Shown here one piece after another: positions 35,904-43,307 of a stretch of DNA of 64,000 nt. The DNA lies in the NCBI RefSeq assembly GCF_042676145.1, contig NZ_JBHTJW010000002.1:1612001-1676000 (forward strand), in the 5' to 3' direction. Every line of letters begins with the position of its first letter. The stretch's first letter is position 1. A model generated the notes under the pieces. It was given only the letters and a program-made list of their open reading frames with translations. It was not told where the DNA came from and did not search any database. A program made the translations under genes and the position numbers. The stretch is from Methylophilus glucosoxydans (lineage in GTDB: Bacteria; Pseudomonadota; Gammaproteobacteria; Burkholderiales; Methylophilaceae).

Positions 35904-36233
35904 TTAATAACCCATTGCTTTAGTTTGATACCAAGACTTACCGACAGATTGCTTCCAGTCGTGAACACGTTTTGCAATTATTAGAGTTAAATAAATTTCA
36001 CCAAAGTTATAAACAACCGAAGGAATCATGCCGAGGGCAAAACTTAAACCTGGAGGGGCAAAAATCTGAATTGCTGCAATTGATGAAGTTACAAGAACAC
36101 AAAAAGCGACAAACAATCCAACGGTAAATGTCACATAGGCAAGAGTTACAGCCATTCGGTGCACATAACGCTTGATGAATAGTGAAAAAAGCTGCTGTAA
36201 AAGTCCTGTTAAAAAAACTAGAAGCCATTGCAT
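35904..36233 (-). CDS. Inovirus membrane protein, pVI-like minor coat candidate
   Basis: 109 residues with three hydrophobic segments (LLVFLTGLLQQLFSLF, VTFTVGLFVAFCVLVTSSIAAI, SFALGMIPSVVYNFGEIYLTLII). Its place between the pIII-like gene and Zot equals gene VI of M13-type phages. The start overlaps the stop of the pIII-like gene by one base. Function is assigned by position and topology only. Confidence 0.75.
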   Translation of the reverse strand: MQWLLVFLTGLLQQLFSLFIKRYVHRMAVTLAYVTFTVGLFVAFCVLVTSSIAAIQIFAPPGLSFALGMIPSVVYNFGEIYLTLIIAKRVHDWKQSVGKSWYQTKAMGY

Positions 36234-37789
36234 TATTGTGGCCTTTCAAAGACAAGATCACGAATACCAACGAGGAGACCGAGAAAAGCAAAGAAAGCAA
36301 CAGCAACATGTATCTGCTGCTGATAATCGCAGTATGAGAGTGTCGATTGATAAGACAACATCGATACGTTCATGCTACATGCGTTAGATTGAGGCATGTA
36401 ATGCATTGGATTAAGGCCGAGATCAGTCATTTTTTGAGCAATAGGCAATCCATCTAAAACACCGTCAAAAGTTGACTGCATGCTTGATGATGCCTGCGAT
36501 ATTGATTGATCAAATGACGGCTGAATGGTGGACATTGCGGCAGCGCCATCGGTGCCAGAGCCTTGAAGTGTATTAAGAATGTTTGTCAGAATTGGGCAAT
36601 CTTGACAATCACTTGTACCGCCTGTTGTACCGCCTGTTGTACCGCCTGTTGTACCGCCTGTTGTACCGCCTGTTGTACCGCCTGTTGTACCGCCTGTTGT
36701 ACCGCCTGAGGAAGGGTTAGAAGTATCAACACAGTTAGAACCGGTACATGTTGCAGACTGGGATGATTCAACAGCACCGGATGAACTGTATTTTATCTGG
36801 GAAACTTTTGTTACATTCCCTGATGTTGTAGAGCCAACGACAGAACCACCACCAGAGGAACCACCATCGACAACTATTGAGGAAGTAACACCAGTATTTG
36901 TATTTGTAGTGGTAACAGTGGCCCTATCTGTTGATTGATCTACAGATGCGGTTCGAGTGATTCCGCCGCCGGATTCTGTTTTGGTCTGAATATTTCCGTT
37001 TTGTGTCCAGCCATCTCCAACACCTTTCAAATTACCATTAGAGTCGCGATTGATACCAGTGCCAGAGGAAAGCGATGCGCCAGAATTATCAAGATATACG
37101 CGTAAAGGATTGCCATTTGGGGATGCAGCAGCGGCTTGAGTTGGTGACGATTGACTAGATGGAGTTGTCTGATTTGGCCATGTTGCGTTAATCAACATGC
37201 CAGCCTCAGCCGCTAGAAATGAACCAGCAGCAACACAGGCAACAACGGCACCAGTCGGACAAGCAGCGGCAGCAATACCGGCTGCAACGATTGCGCCTAG
37301 TATAGCGCCAAGGTATTGGGGTAACTCAGATTGCGGGGCAGTACAACGAGACACGCCGTCAGCAGTTGTATTTGCATATTGTGGTGAAGGGCAAGAATTG
37401 ACACAAGACTTGCCGGATGATTGGGTCAAAATAGATTGACCAGATGGACATTGAGGCTCAGCACCGCAAGAATTATTACTTTGCTGATAAAAGCCAGAAT
37501 TACAATTACAAACACCATTTGAACAGGTTGCGTCAGGTTGAGGTATACCACAGAGACCAGGACGCTGATTAAGTACTTTTTGATTGGTTGCTGAATCAAT
37601 ATAGTAGCAATAATCAGCCACAGAATCGTAAGAAATGCCATAGACTTTTTGGCAAGCCTCAGCGTCGCTAGAGTAACATTTAGTACTTGGCCATACATAC
37701 CTACCCATAGGCTGAGTAAATGCAGCAGTTGCGGAAGCGCTCACAAGCGAAGTGAGCAAACATACTAAGAATGTGAGCGCTTTACTCAT
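36233..37789 (-). CDS. pIII-like adsorption/minor coat protein
   Basis: 518 residues: a signal peptide (LVCLLTSLVSASATAAF), a Cys-rich N-terminal part (about residues 30-150) likely to bind the host receptor, a Gly/Ala membrane-like stretch near 165-200, a Ser/Thr/Gly-rich linker, a GGTT tandem repeat and a C-terminal membrane anchor (VAVAFFAFLGLLVGI) with a basic stop-transfer end. This order is the one known for filamentous pIII proteins, whose domains are joined by glycine-rich linkers. Sequence similarity to M13 pIII is not evident, so the call rests on architecture and position. Confidence 0.85.
   Translation of the reverse strand: MSKALTFLVCLLTSLVSASATAAFTQPMGRYVWPSTKCYSSDAEACQKVYGISYDSVADYCYYIDSATNQKVLNQRPGLCGIPQPDATCSNGVCNCNSGFYQQSNNSCGAEPQCPSGQSILTQSSGKSCVNSCPSPQYANTTADGVSRCTAPQSELPQYLGAILGAIVAAGIAAAACPTGAVVACVAAGSFLAAEAGMLINATWPNQTTPSSQSSPTQAAAASPNGNPLRVYLDNSGASLSSGTGINRDSNGNLKGVGDGWTQNGNIQTKTESGGGITRTASVDQSTDRATVTTTNTNTGVTSSIVVDGGSSGGGSVVGSTTSGNVTKVSQIKYSSSGAVESSQSATCTGSNCVDTSNPSSGGTTGGTTGGTTGGTTGGTTGGTTGGTTGGTSDCQDCPILTNILNTLQGSGTDGAAAMSTIQPSFDQSISQASSSMQSTFDGVLDGLPIAQKMTDLGLNPMHYMPQSNACSMNVSMLSYQSTLSYCDYQQQIHVAVAFFAFLGLLVGIRDLVFERPQ
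36615..36710 (-). repeat. 12-bp tandem repeat in the pIII-like gene
   Basis: Eight head-to-tail units of gtaccgcctgtt (the last slightly changed) encode a (GGTT)n linker. Such perfect in-frame repeats can expand or shrink by slippage without breaking the reading frame. Confidence 0.95.
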
Positions 37790-37798
37790 GGCAATAAC

Positions 37799-38026
37799 CT
37801 AGCTCAGAGCACGTTTTGTGGCTTTTTTGGTCCAGCCAAGAACAGCAAAACCAACAGTCACGGCCAAAGCAATTGGCACAGCATAAGTCATGATATCGGT
37901 TACCGTATCAGTGGCACCAGTTTGAACACCAGTAAAAACGCCAGTTGGCAACGCAGATGCAGCGAAGGAAGATGCAGATGAAGAAACAGCAACACCTGCG
38001 GCGATAAATTTAGAGATCAATTTCAT
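37799..38026 (-). CDS. Major coat protein, pVIII-like
   Basis: 75-residue precursor. A signal peptide (KLISKFIAAGVAVSSSASSFA) precedes a short acidic/Thr part (TGVQTGATDTVTD), a membrane helix (YAVPIALAVTVGFAVLGW) and a basic end (TKKATKRALS) that would face the DNA. This is the pattern of filamentous major coat proteins. I start at 38026 after aaggaaatc; the longer upstream frame is not needed. Confidence 0.88.
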   Translation of the reverse strand: MKLISKFIAAGVAVSSSASSFAASALPTGVFTGVQTGATDTVTDIMTYAVPIALAVTVGFAVLGWTKKATKRALS

Positions 38027-38045
38027 GATGATTTCCTTTAAAGAA

Positions 38046-38156
38046 TTAAAAAAGTGAAGATTTAAAAAAACGCGAGATAGCACCTGTTATATAACCTGCG
38101 AACCACGCACCAAAAAAGACCATGAAAAAACCAGTCATATAAAGACCGACAGTCAT
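38046..38156 (-). CDS. 36-residue membrane protein, pVII/pIX-like candidate
   Basis: A frame of 36 codons: MTVGLYMTGFFMVFFGAWFA, then GYITGAISRFFKSSLF. One membrane helix with a basic aromatic end matches the size and shape of the filamentous end-cap proteins pVII and pIX (about 33 residues). It starts 1 base before the stop of the upstream small gene and lies 19 bases before the major coat gene. Confidence 0.7.
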   Translation of the reverse strand: MTVGLYMTGFFMVFFGAWFAGYITGAISRFFKSSLF

Positions 38157-38270
38157 TTATGGCCCCTTCCCTGCCATGTACCCAGATGAAAACCCGAGCA
38201 CAGCAGCAAAGAACATTGCCGTGATGATGATTACATCCTCGACGGTAAGATCAGAAATTAAAAAATCCAT
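38157..38270 (-). CDS. 37-residue membrane protein, possible virion end protein
   Basis: MDFLISDLTVEDVIIITAMF is followed by FAAVLGFSSGYMAGKGP: an acidic N-terminus and one membrane helix with a Lys end. The start codon overlaps the stop of the gene before (TAATG) and its stop directly precedes the ATG of the next one, so the three tiny genes form one translational chain. No family is recognised; position suggests a minor coat role. Confidence 0.65.
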   Translation of the reverse strand: MDFLISDLTVEDVIIITAMFFAAVLGFSSGYMAGKGP

Positions 38271-38398
38271 TAGTTGTCACCTATTGAAAAAGGATATGAG
38301 GCATAAAGCTCTGAATATTTTTCTTCGGAGACGCCAGAGAGAAAAAATGTGAGTGCAAATATGACTACTAGTAAAAGCGCTGTTTGAACAGGTGACAT
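38270..38398 (-). CDS. 42-residue membrane protein of the virion gene cluster
   Basis: MSPVQTALLLVVIFALTFFL forms one membrane helix, followed by the tail SGVSEEKYSELYASYPFSIG. I start at 38398, where ggag lies 9 bases upstream; a longer frame to 38485 runs through the hairpin and is less likely. Its stop overlaps the next start (TAATG). First gene of the structural block after the hairpin. Confidence 0.6.
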   Translation of the reverse strand: MSPVQTALLLVVIFALTFFLSGVSEEKYSELYASYPFSIGDN

Positions 38399-38429
38399 GA
38401 ATAGACTCCGTAGTGATTTTTTATCAGTA

Positions 38430-38455
38430 GTCCCCGTATTACATGGGGGGGACTG
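38430..38455. other. Hairpin between replication and virion genes of the phage
   Basis: agtcccc pairs with ggggact around a 12-base loop. M13-type phages have a transcription stop near this junction. There is no clean T run here, so it could be a weak terminator or an mRNA-processing or stability element. Confidence 0.5.
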
Positions 38456-38690
38456 ACAAGCCGCTAGCGCGCCTTGTACAGTCACCCCTCACGTATGCGG
38501 GCAATTCTGAGTCACGTTTATAAAAATCATGTATGGCAAAATCACTACCAAGACATGAAATACCCGTATCTATTGCCGCCTGCCTGTCAAGAAAATACCC
38601 AGCACGGTTTAACTGGTGCGCATATTGAAGGTGCACAGTTAAAAACTCGCCAGAGGACAAGCATTGAACGACAAAGACACGGGAAAACAT
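38439..38690 (-). CDS. Small inovirus protein, unknown role
   Basis: 83 residues. The core CLSSGEFLTVH...LNRAGYFLDRQAAIDTGISCLGSDFAIHDFYKRD looks like a folded domain and resembles short conserved proteins I recall next to the single-strand-binding gene of inoviruses. It begins 2 bases after that gene's stop. No function is known. Confidence 0.6.
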   Translation of the reverse strand: MFSRVFVVQCLSSGEFLTVHLQYAHQLNRAGYFLDRQAAIDTGISCLGSDFAIHDFYKRDSELPAYVRGDCTRRASGLSVPPM

Positions 38691-38692
38691 TG

Positions 38693-38980
38693 TTAGGCTT
38701 TCGGCAAATCAACGTGTAAAACGTCAACAACCTGACGACCACCACTGCCGATGCTCATTTCTACGTCAGCCATGCACTGGAGAGGAAATTTACGACCTGA
38801 GAACTGTTTGTAATTTTCAGATGTCCCGAATACAGCCTCGACGCTATCAAAGCCAATATTTGATTCGGCACGACTGCGAGAAAATGGCATCAAAAGAATC
38901 AGTTTTGTGTGATCAAAATCGGTGCCTTCAACCTGGCCCTTAAACTGTTTAACGCCAGCGATGGTTACTTGTGTTTGCAT
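38693..38980 (-). CDS. Phage single-stranded-DNA-binding protein, pV-like
   Basis: 95 residues without membrane segments: a small beta-rich protein (VTIAGVKQFKGQVEGTDFDHTKLILLMP, with further strands) as expected of pV, which coats new single-stranded genomes before packaging. It lies 3 bases after the Rep gene, the usual II-V order. The assignment rests on size, order and fold impression more than on a sequence signature. Confidence 0.75.
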   Translation of the reverse strand: MQTQVTIAGVKQFKGQVEGTDFDHTKLILLMPFSRSRAESNIGFDSVEAVFGTSENYKQFSGRKFPLQCMADVEMSIGSGGRQVVDVLHVDLPKA

Positions 38981-38983
38981 TTT

Positions 38984-40198
38984 TTATTCCTCTATATCAA
39001 GAAAATTTAAATTAGGCAGGGATTGAGTGCTGTCAATTTGCGCTGCCTGTTCGCAAATAGACGGGTTTGGGTTATCAAGAAATTTTTGACGGAAGGCTTT
39101 TGGCACTTTTTCACCCTCTAGCATTTCAAGAATTTCAGCTTGTGAATAACCAAGCTCAATTAGAAGATGAAGGAATCCGCCAGACTGGCGTTTAGCCCAC
39201 TTAACACGGTGGTCAAAATCGGCGCGTACTTCATGGCGCTGTTTTTCGATGTGAGTCTGTTTATGGTTGATGAACCTTAAAGCGGGATAAGTACCAGCAA
39301 GGTATTCATGAGGGTTTAGCAAAACATCGTGCGGAATGATGCGGTCACAGCTTTTTAATTCAGCTTCGAAACGTAGCCATGTTGGTTTGTCTTGGGACTG
39401 AACTTGCTTTCCCTTTTCATAAATACGGAGGTATAAACCTGCAGTACGAGAACCGATATATAAAGTCCTGCCCTTCTGGTCTTTAGTGTGCCAGTTGCCG
39501 ACCATCGAAATTGATGGAGGGTTTCGGTAAGTGGTAAAGCCGCCGCGATCATAAACACCCCTGAAATGATCTATAGTGAAATCAGGGGCGTCATATATGT
39601 CATGAGTTAAGTCAATGCGGGTAATGGTTGGGGATATAGCAGCTTCAAGGAAACGATAAAGTCGAAGCTGCCAGCCTAGCGAACACTGGCCGCAGCCGGT
39701 CCCGTTTATAGAGACTAAAAGGGTATTGTTTTGACCGCCATAGCAGAGAAGGCCGTAACCGTCACCGAGTTCATAACTGGTATTGTAGAAAAAAGCACCA
39801 TTTGGACGCTTAACAGTGATTCCAAAACCAAAAATTGACTTGCAAATTGCGCTAGCCATGACAATCAGCTCATCGTCAGTGATAGCAAAATCGGTGTTAT
39901 AACTCTCAGCGTTGCAAGTGAAGTTTATCCAGTCTATATGCGCTACATCTTGTTTGCTGGGTAGCTTGTTCTGTATAAACTTAACCTTGCCTCCATCACT
40001 AAACAACTGCAACGTGGTGTTTTTATCGCCTGAGAGATAAAGTTTTAAGGCTTCGGGTGTGTCATAAAAGCGGGCAAGTTTTCTAGCCTGCTTTTGGTCA
40101 AAAATAAATTGATCTTGCTCGGTGTATTTCCCGGCTTCAAGCGCTGCCTGAATATTGAGTGAATCAGGTGTCTTAAATTTTGATTTACGCTTAGCCAT
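38984..40198 (-). CDS. Rolling-circle replication initiator (Rep_trans/pII-like)
   Basis: 404 residues. HIDWINFTCN, then GWQLRLYRFLEAAISPTITRIDLTHDIYD, and GRTLYIGSRTAGLYLRIYEKGKQ with WLRFEAELK are typical of the replication initiation factor family (Rep_trans) used by inoviruses and small plasmids. It nicks the double-stranded form at the origin; the Tyr in the LRIYEKG stretch is a candidate for the covalent link. I start at ATG 40198, overlapping the previous gene by 8 bases; the upstream GTG at 40210 is less likely. Confidence 0.9.
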   Translation of the reverse strand: MAKRKSKFKTPDSLNIQAALEAGKYTEQDQFIFDQKQARKLARFYDTPEALKLYLSGDKNTTLQLFSDGGKVKFIQNKLPSKQDVAHIDWINFTCNAESYNTDFAITDDELIVMASAICKSIFGFGITVKRPNGAFFYNTSYELGDGYGLLCYGGQNNTLLVSINGTGCGQCSLGWQLRLYRFLEAAISPTITRIDLTHDIYDAPDFTIDHFRGVYDRGGFTTYRNPPSISMVGNWHTKDQKGRTLYIGSRTAGLYLRIYEKGKQVQSQDKPTWLRFEAELKSCDRIIPHDVLLNPHEYLAGTYPALRFINHKQTHIEKQRHEVRADFDHRVKWAKRQSGGFLHLLIELGYSQAEILEMLEGEKVPKAFRQKFLDNPNPSICEQAAQIDSTQSLPNLNFLDIEE

Positions 40199-40610
40199 TG
40201 CAGGACACACAATCGTTTAAAACGGTTAAGTGGTAATTGACGCCGAATCTGTCATTTATTTCAGCGAGTAAGGCAAGCGCTAGCTTTTGAGGCGTTCCAT
40301 AGATAGGGACAGCTAAAACTAGAGCGTGATCAAGAAGTTCAATTTCCGAAGCAAGGTTCTTTGTTTTAGCCCCATCATCTTTAATTACTTCTAGTTTGAA
40401 AGTTGGCATATTTACCCCAAAGTGCTGTTTAGTTGAAACCGCCTGAGGATCAGAACGTGTCATGAAACGTTCTGAAAAAGTAATATCGTTGATTACATTT
40501 TTTGGAACATAATCAAATGCCCTATGGGCTAAGTTTTTGGAGTGTCCCGCATTCTCTAAATACCGTTTTCGCTCAGAAACATGCAAACGGCCCCATTTCA
40601 CTGAATCCAT
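40191..40610 (-). CDS. Hypothetical inovirus protein upstream of Rep
   Basis: 139 residues, soluble, with a basic N-terminus (KWGRLHVSERKRYLENAGHS) and no motif I recognise. I start at ATG 40610, preceded by aaggggg; an earlier in-frame ATG at 40634 lacks this spacing. It overlaps Rep, so it is the first gene of the leftward phage operon and may set its expression or help replication. Confidence 0.65.
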   Translation of the reverse strand: MDSVKWGRLHVSERKRYLENAGHSKNLAHRAFDYVPKNVINDITFSERFMTRSDPQAVSTKQHFGVNMPTFKLEVIKDDGAKTKNLASEIELLDHALVLAVPIYGTPQKLALALLAEINDRFGVNYHLTVLNDCVSCNG

Positions 40611-40716
40611 TTTTACCCCCTTAAGTGCTGTCAAGTTGGCCCCCTGCCCTCTCGGTTATCAAAATGTTCAAAACAGACTGATAAGGTCAGCACACCACAG
40701 GGGATTAGTTGCTGAA

Positions 40717-40812
40717 AGTTAGCTAACTAAAGTTAGTTAACGTAAACGAACAATAGCTAACTTTTTTCAGCTTGTAAATACTTTTTTTTAGCTGAATAAT
40801 AGTAGCTAAAAA
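40717..40812. promoter_or_regulatory. Operator-like repeats in the divergent phage control region
   Basis: The perfect palindrome agttagctaact (40717-40728) is followed by the variants agttagttaac (40731), tagctaact (40754), tagctga (about 40790) and tagctaa (about 40802). The repeats lie between the leftward replication operon and the rightward regulator gene, where the phage repressor should act. The whole gap 40611-40848 holds no gene. Confidence 0.7.
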
Positions 40813-40848
40813 ATTATGTGTACATTTACAACACAGAAAGGAAATGAA

Positions 40849-41250
40849 ATGTGTGATCTATTGGAAAAAGCGAGAGAGGCACAAGGCGGGATTTCTTACT
40901 ACGAGCTTGCTAAGCGATTGGGAATCGGTACACCACTAATGAACAAGTGGAAAAACAATAAAAGCCAGCCCAACGGTCTTAACACTTTAAAACTTGTTGA
41001 GATGGCTAAATTAACACCTGAAGAGGCGATCAAAATACTGGAAAAAGGGAGTATGAATTTAGGGGTGATATTTAGTGTTGCCTTTATCTCATTATTACTA
41101 TTTGCAACATGTTCAACCGAGCTGAAAGCCGCAGAAATGCTAAGCGCTAATAGCATGCAAGTGCATGATTCTTATATACATTATGCGAACAAAAAAGGAC
41201 GAAGCTTCGCCATTTATCAGAAGGCGAAAAACAAAGTTTATTCGCCTTAG
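40849..41250 (+). CDS. Phage XRE-type regulator with membrane segment; 3' end crosses attR
   Basis: 133 residues. Residues 3-55 are a helix-turn-helix (YYELAKRLGIGTPLMNKWKN...LNTLKLVEMAKLTPEEAIKIL), followed by a membrane segment (LGVIFSVAFISLLLFATCS) and a tail. DNA-binding regulators with such a membrane tail are known in inoviruses (DUF3693-like). I start at 40849 after aaagga. The right attachment core at 41175-41180 lies inside the frame (...DSYIHYANKK), so the last 23 codons come from chromosomal DNA and differ from those of the circular phage. Likely represses the leftward operon through the repeats just upstream. Confidence 0.8.
   Translation: MCDLLEKAREAQGGISYYELAKRLGIGTPLMNKWKNNKSQPNGLNTLKLVEMAKLTPEEAIKILEKGSMNLGVIFSVAFISLLLFATCSTELKAAEMLSANSMQVHDSYIHYANKKGRSFAIYQKAKNKVYSP
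41164..41191. other. dif-like XerCD site, right prophage junction (attR)
   Basis: Diverged XerD-side arm catgattctta (41164-41174), core TATACA (41175-41180), canonical XerC arm TTATGCGAACA (41181-41191). Joining the left XerD arm, the core and this XerC arm gives a 28-bp site that, compared with the Neisseria dif as I recall it, differs only at the last base. Confidence 0.85.
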
Positions 41251-41313
41251 ATATGTCTTAATAATTATGTTGGGATTGTTAATCTATAAAATAGATTAAA
41301 TAGATACTTAGCA

Positions 41314-43101
41314 TTACTGCAAAAGCTTAAATACCAAGATTGCATCGCCTTGATTAAAACCGAACAATGAATTACCGCCACTCACCACTGCAATATATTG
41401 AGTCTGTTTAGCCATATATGTAATTGGTGGCGCATTCACACCATATTGCGAGTGATATTGCCATAACACATCACCATTTTTACTGTTGTATGCAGCAAAT
41501 GCACCAGCACCCTCACCGCAAAAAAGCAGACCGCCTTCAGTGCTCAGAACACCGCCAACCAATGGTTGATTCGTTTTTCGCTGCCATAAAATATTGCCAT
41601 CAGTCAGATTAATTGCACTGAGTACACCCCATCTAGGGTCGTCTGTGGGTTCACTGGCCGCATAGCGAATAGGTTTTTCGCCCGGATTCACTGTGGTTTC
41701 GTGAACGGTATATTTGATCGGGCTATGCATTGCAGCCACATAAACTTTCTGATGTTTTTCATCGAGGCTGACAGGTGACCAGTTGGCACCGCCTAAAATG
41801 CCTGGATAGATGACAGTGCCTTCTTGACTTGGCTTGGCAAATAAATTGTGTTGTGGCACAAATGGGGCTGACTTGGCCAAGAACTGACCAGTGTTGCGAT
41901 CGTGAATGTAAAACCAGCCCGTTTTACTGGCCTGCCCCACGGCAGGAATAGTCTTATCATAGTATTGATAGTCAAAAAGTACTGGTGGGCTTGCCAGATC
42001 ATAGCCCCAAAGATCGTGAGGAACTTGTTGATAATGCCATTTGTATTGACCGGTTTCGGTATCGAGCGCCACTAAAGAAACTGTATATAAGTTATCTCCT
42101 GGGCGCGAAATATCGTTCATTTGCGGTGAGGGATTGCCTGTGCCAAAGTATAGGGTATTGGTTGCGGTATCAATGGCTGGTGTACTCCAGGCTGAGCCCC
42201 CGCCAAATTTTGCGGCGTCAGGGTAGTCTTTAAGTGCTGTCCGTTCAGCGGCGGTGTCTCTGTGAAACTGATTGCCATCGGCCGTTTTAGTCACAAACTG
42301 CCCTTCCCAACCCTGCTTGGGGATCGTATCAAACTGCCAGACCTGATGACCATCATTCACGTCATAAGCCGCCAAAAAGCCTGGACGGCCATAACGGCCA
42401 GTGACGCCGATCACCGCGCCCAAAGGCGCATCACTGCGTGGATTGTCAATGTGCAAGCCATAGCCGACACCGGTAATGCCGATCATGACCTTATGATTGT
42501 AAACAACCGGGGCCATCGCAATGCCTACCCCGGTGCCCCCTGTCACTTTGCGGGTTTTATTGGGATCATCACCACTTAAGGCGTCCTGGTGCTCGGTACT
42601 CACCTGATTAGCGGCGACATCAATATCCCACTGCTTTGCGCCCGTTCTGGCATCCAATGCAATCAGCCTGGCATCCACTGTACCAATAAACACTTTGCCT
42701 TCTGCCACGGCTACGCCACGGTTGGCTGGACCGCAGCACATCGGCCAGTTTGGTTTGCGGTCGTGCGTGTATTTCCATAGCTGTTGACCCGTCGCTGCAT
42801 CCAGCGCCAACACATGGTTGTAGGGCAAGCTGACATACATCACACCATTGACCACAATCGGAGTGGCTTGAAACGTGGCTTTTATACCGGTTTCCACTTT
42901 CCAGGCGAGCGCAAGCTGGTGGACGTTTTTCTGGTTGATTTGAGACAAAGCAGAGTAACGCTGCGCCTTCAGATTCAAGCCATAACTTGGCCAATCGACA
43001 TTGGGCGAAGCCGTTTTTTCTGGCTTGCTGGCATGCGAACAAGCCAAAAGCATGACAGAAAGTGTCACTACAGCACATACGGTCGAAGTGTTGTTTTGCA
43101 T
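41314..43101 (-). CDS. PQQ-dependent dehydrogenase, lipoprotein form
   Basis: 595 residues; eight-bladed quinoprotein pattern with repeated DAATGQQLWKY / DTETGQYKW / NSKNGDVLWQY propeller motifs. MLLAC at 17-21 is a lipobox, so the protein is membrane-anchored, unlike soluble MxaF or XoxF. Cys122-Cys123 form the vicinal pair typical of PQQ alcohol dehydrogenases. The stretch aligned to the active-site PHDEWDY(A/D) of methanol dehydrogenases reads PHDLWGYD: Gly366 stands where the catalytic Asp is expected. Substrate is unknown. No cytochrome or PQQ genes lie beside it. It is the first host gene right of dif. Confidence 0.9.
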   Translation of the reverse strand: MQNNTSTVCAVVTLSVMLLACSHASKPEKTASPNVDWPSYGLNLKAQRYSALSQINQKNVHQLALAWKVETGIKATFQATPIVVNGVMYVSLPYNHVLALDAATGQQLWKYTHDRKPNWPMCCGPANRGVAVAEGKVFIGTVDARLIALDARTGAKQWDIDVAANQVSTEHQDALSGDDPNKTRKVTGGTGVGIAMAPVVYNHKVMIGITGVGYGLHIDNPRSDAPLGAVIGVTGRYGRPGFLAAYDVNDGHQVWQFDTIPKQGWEGQFVTKTADGNQFHRDTAAERTALKDYPDAAKFGGGSAWSTPAIDTATNTLYFGTGNPSPQMNDISRPGDNLYTVSLVALDTETGQYKWHYQQVPHDLWGYDLASPPVLFDYQYYDKTIPAVGQASKTGWFYIHDRNTGQFLAKSAPFVPQHNLFAKPSQEGTVIYPGILGGANWSPVSLDEKHQKVYVAAMHSPIKYTVHETTVNPGEKPIRYAASEPTDDPRWGVLSAINLTDGNILWQRKTNQPLVGGVLSTEGGLLFCGEGAGAFAAYNSKNGDVLWQYHSQYGVNAPPITYMAKQTQYIAVVSGGNSLFGFNQGDAILVFKLLQ

Positions 43102-43307
43102 GATGATAACCCCGGCTATATTTTTAACTATACAGGTTAGTATACACCTAAAACTTATCCGGCAACGAGTTCAGCATATCCCTCTGTAAACTCCAGCAAC
43201 ATTCACCTAAATTTTGGATGTGATAAAAAGTTTTCTATCCATGAAACTAATCGGAAGGACGAATGGACTTATACTAGAATCATTTAGTTAATACAATAAT
43301 TATCATC

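Larger units (their letters stand above)
29636..41180. mobile_element. Filamentous phage (inovirus) prophage integrated at dif
   Basis: The 11.5-kb element is bounded by the shared core tatacattat at 29636 and 41175. It contains, on the minus strand, a full inovirus set: Rep, pV-like, several tiny membrane proteins, pVIII-like, pIII-like, pVI-like, Zot/pI and secretin pIV. On the plus strand it has regulators, a hairpin-rich putative origin and a restriction-modification pair. There is no integrase gene; integration by host XerCD is known for CTXphi-type phages and fits the dif halves. A complete structural gene set and no visible frameshift suggest an active phage. Confidence 0.9.

Noticed and set aside
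36615..36710. Tandem repeats considered as a CRISPR-like array
   Set aside because: Units are 12 bp without spacers and encode an in-frame GGTT linker.
41255..41275. taattatgttggga as an inverted XerD arm
   Set aside because: It has the wrong orientation for a direct repeat with the left site and no matching XerC side.
41279..41306. Second dif-like sequence (ttaatctataa-aatag-...) between the phage regulator and the PQQ gene
   Set aside because: Only about 16 of 28 positions fit and neither arm is canonical; the site at 41164-41191 has a perfect core and XerC arm and explains the left junction.
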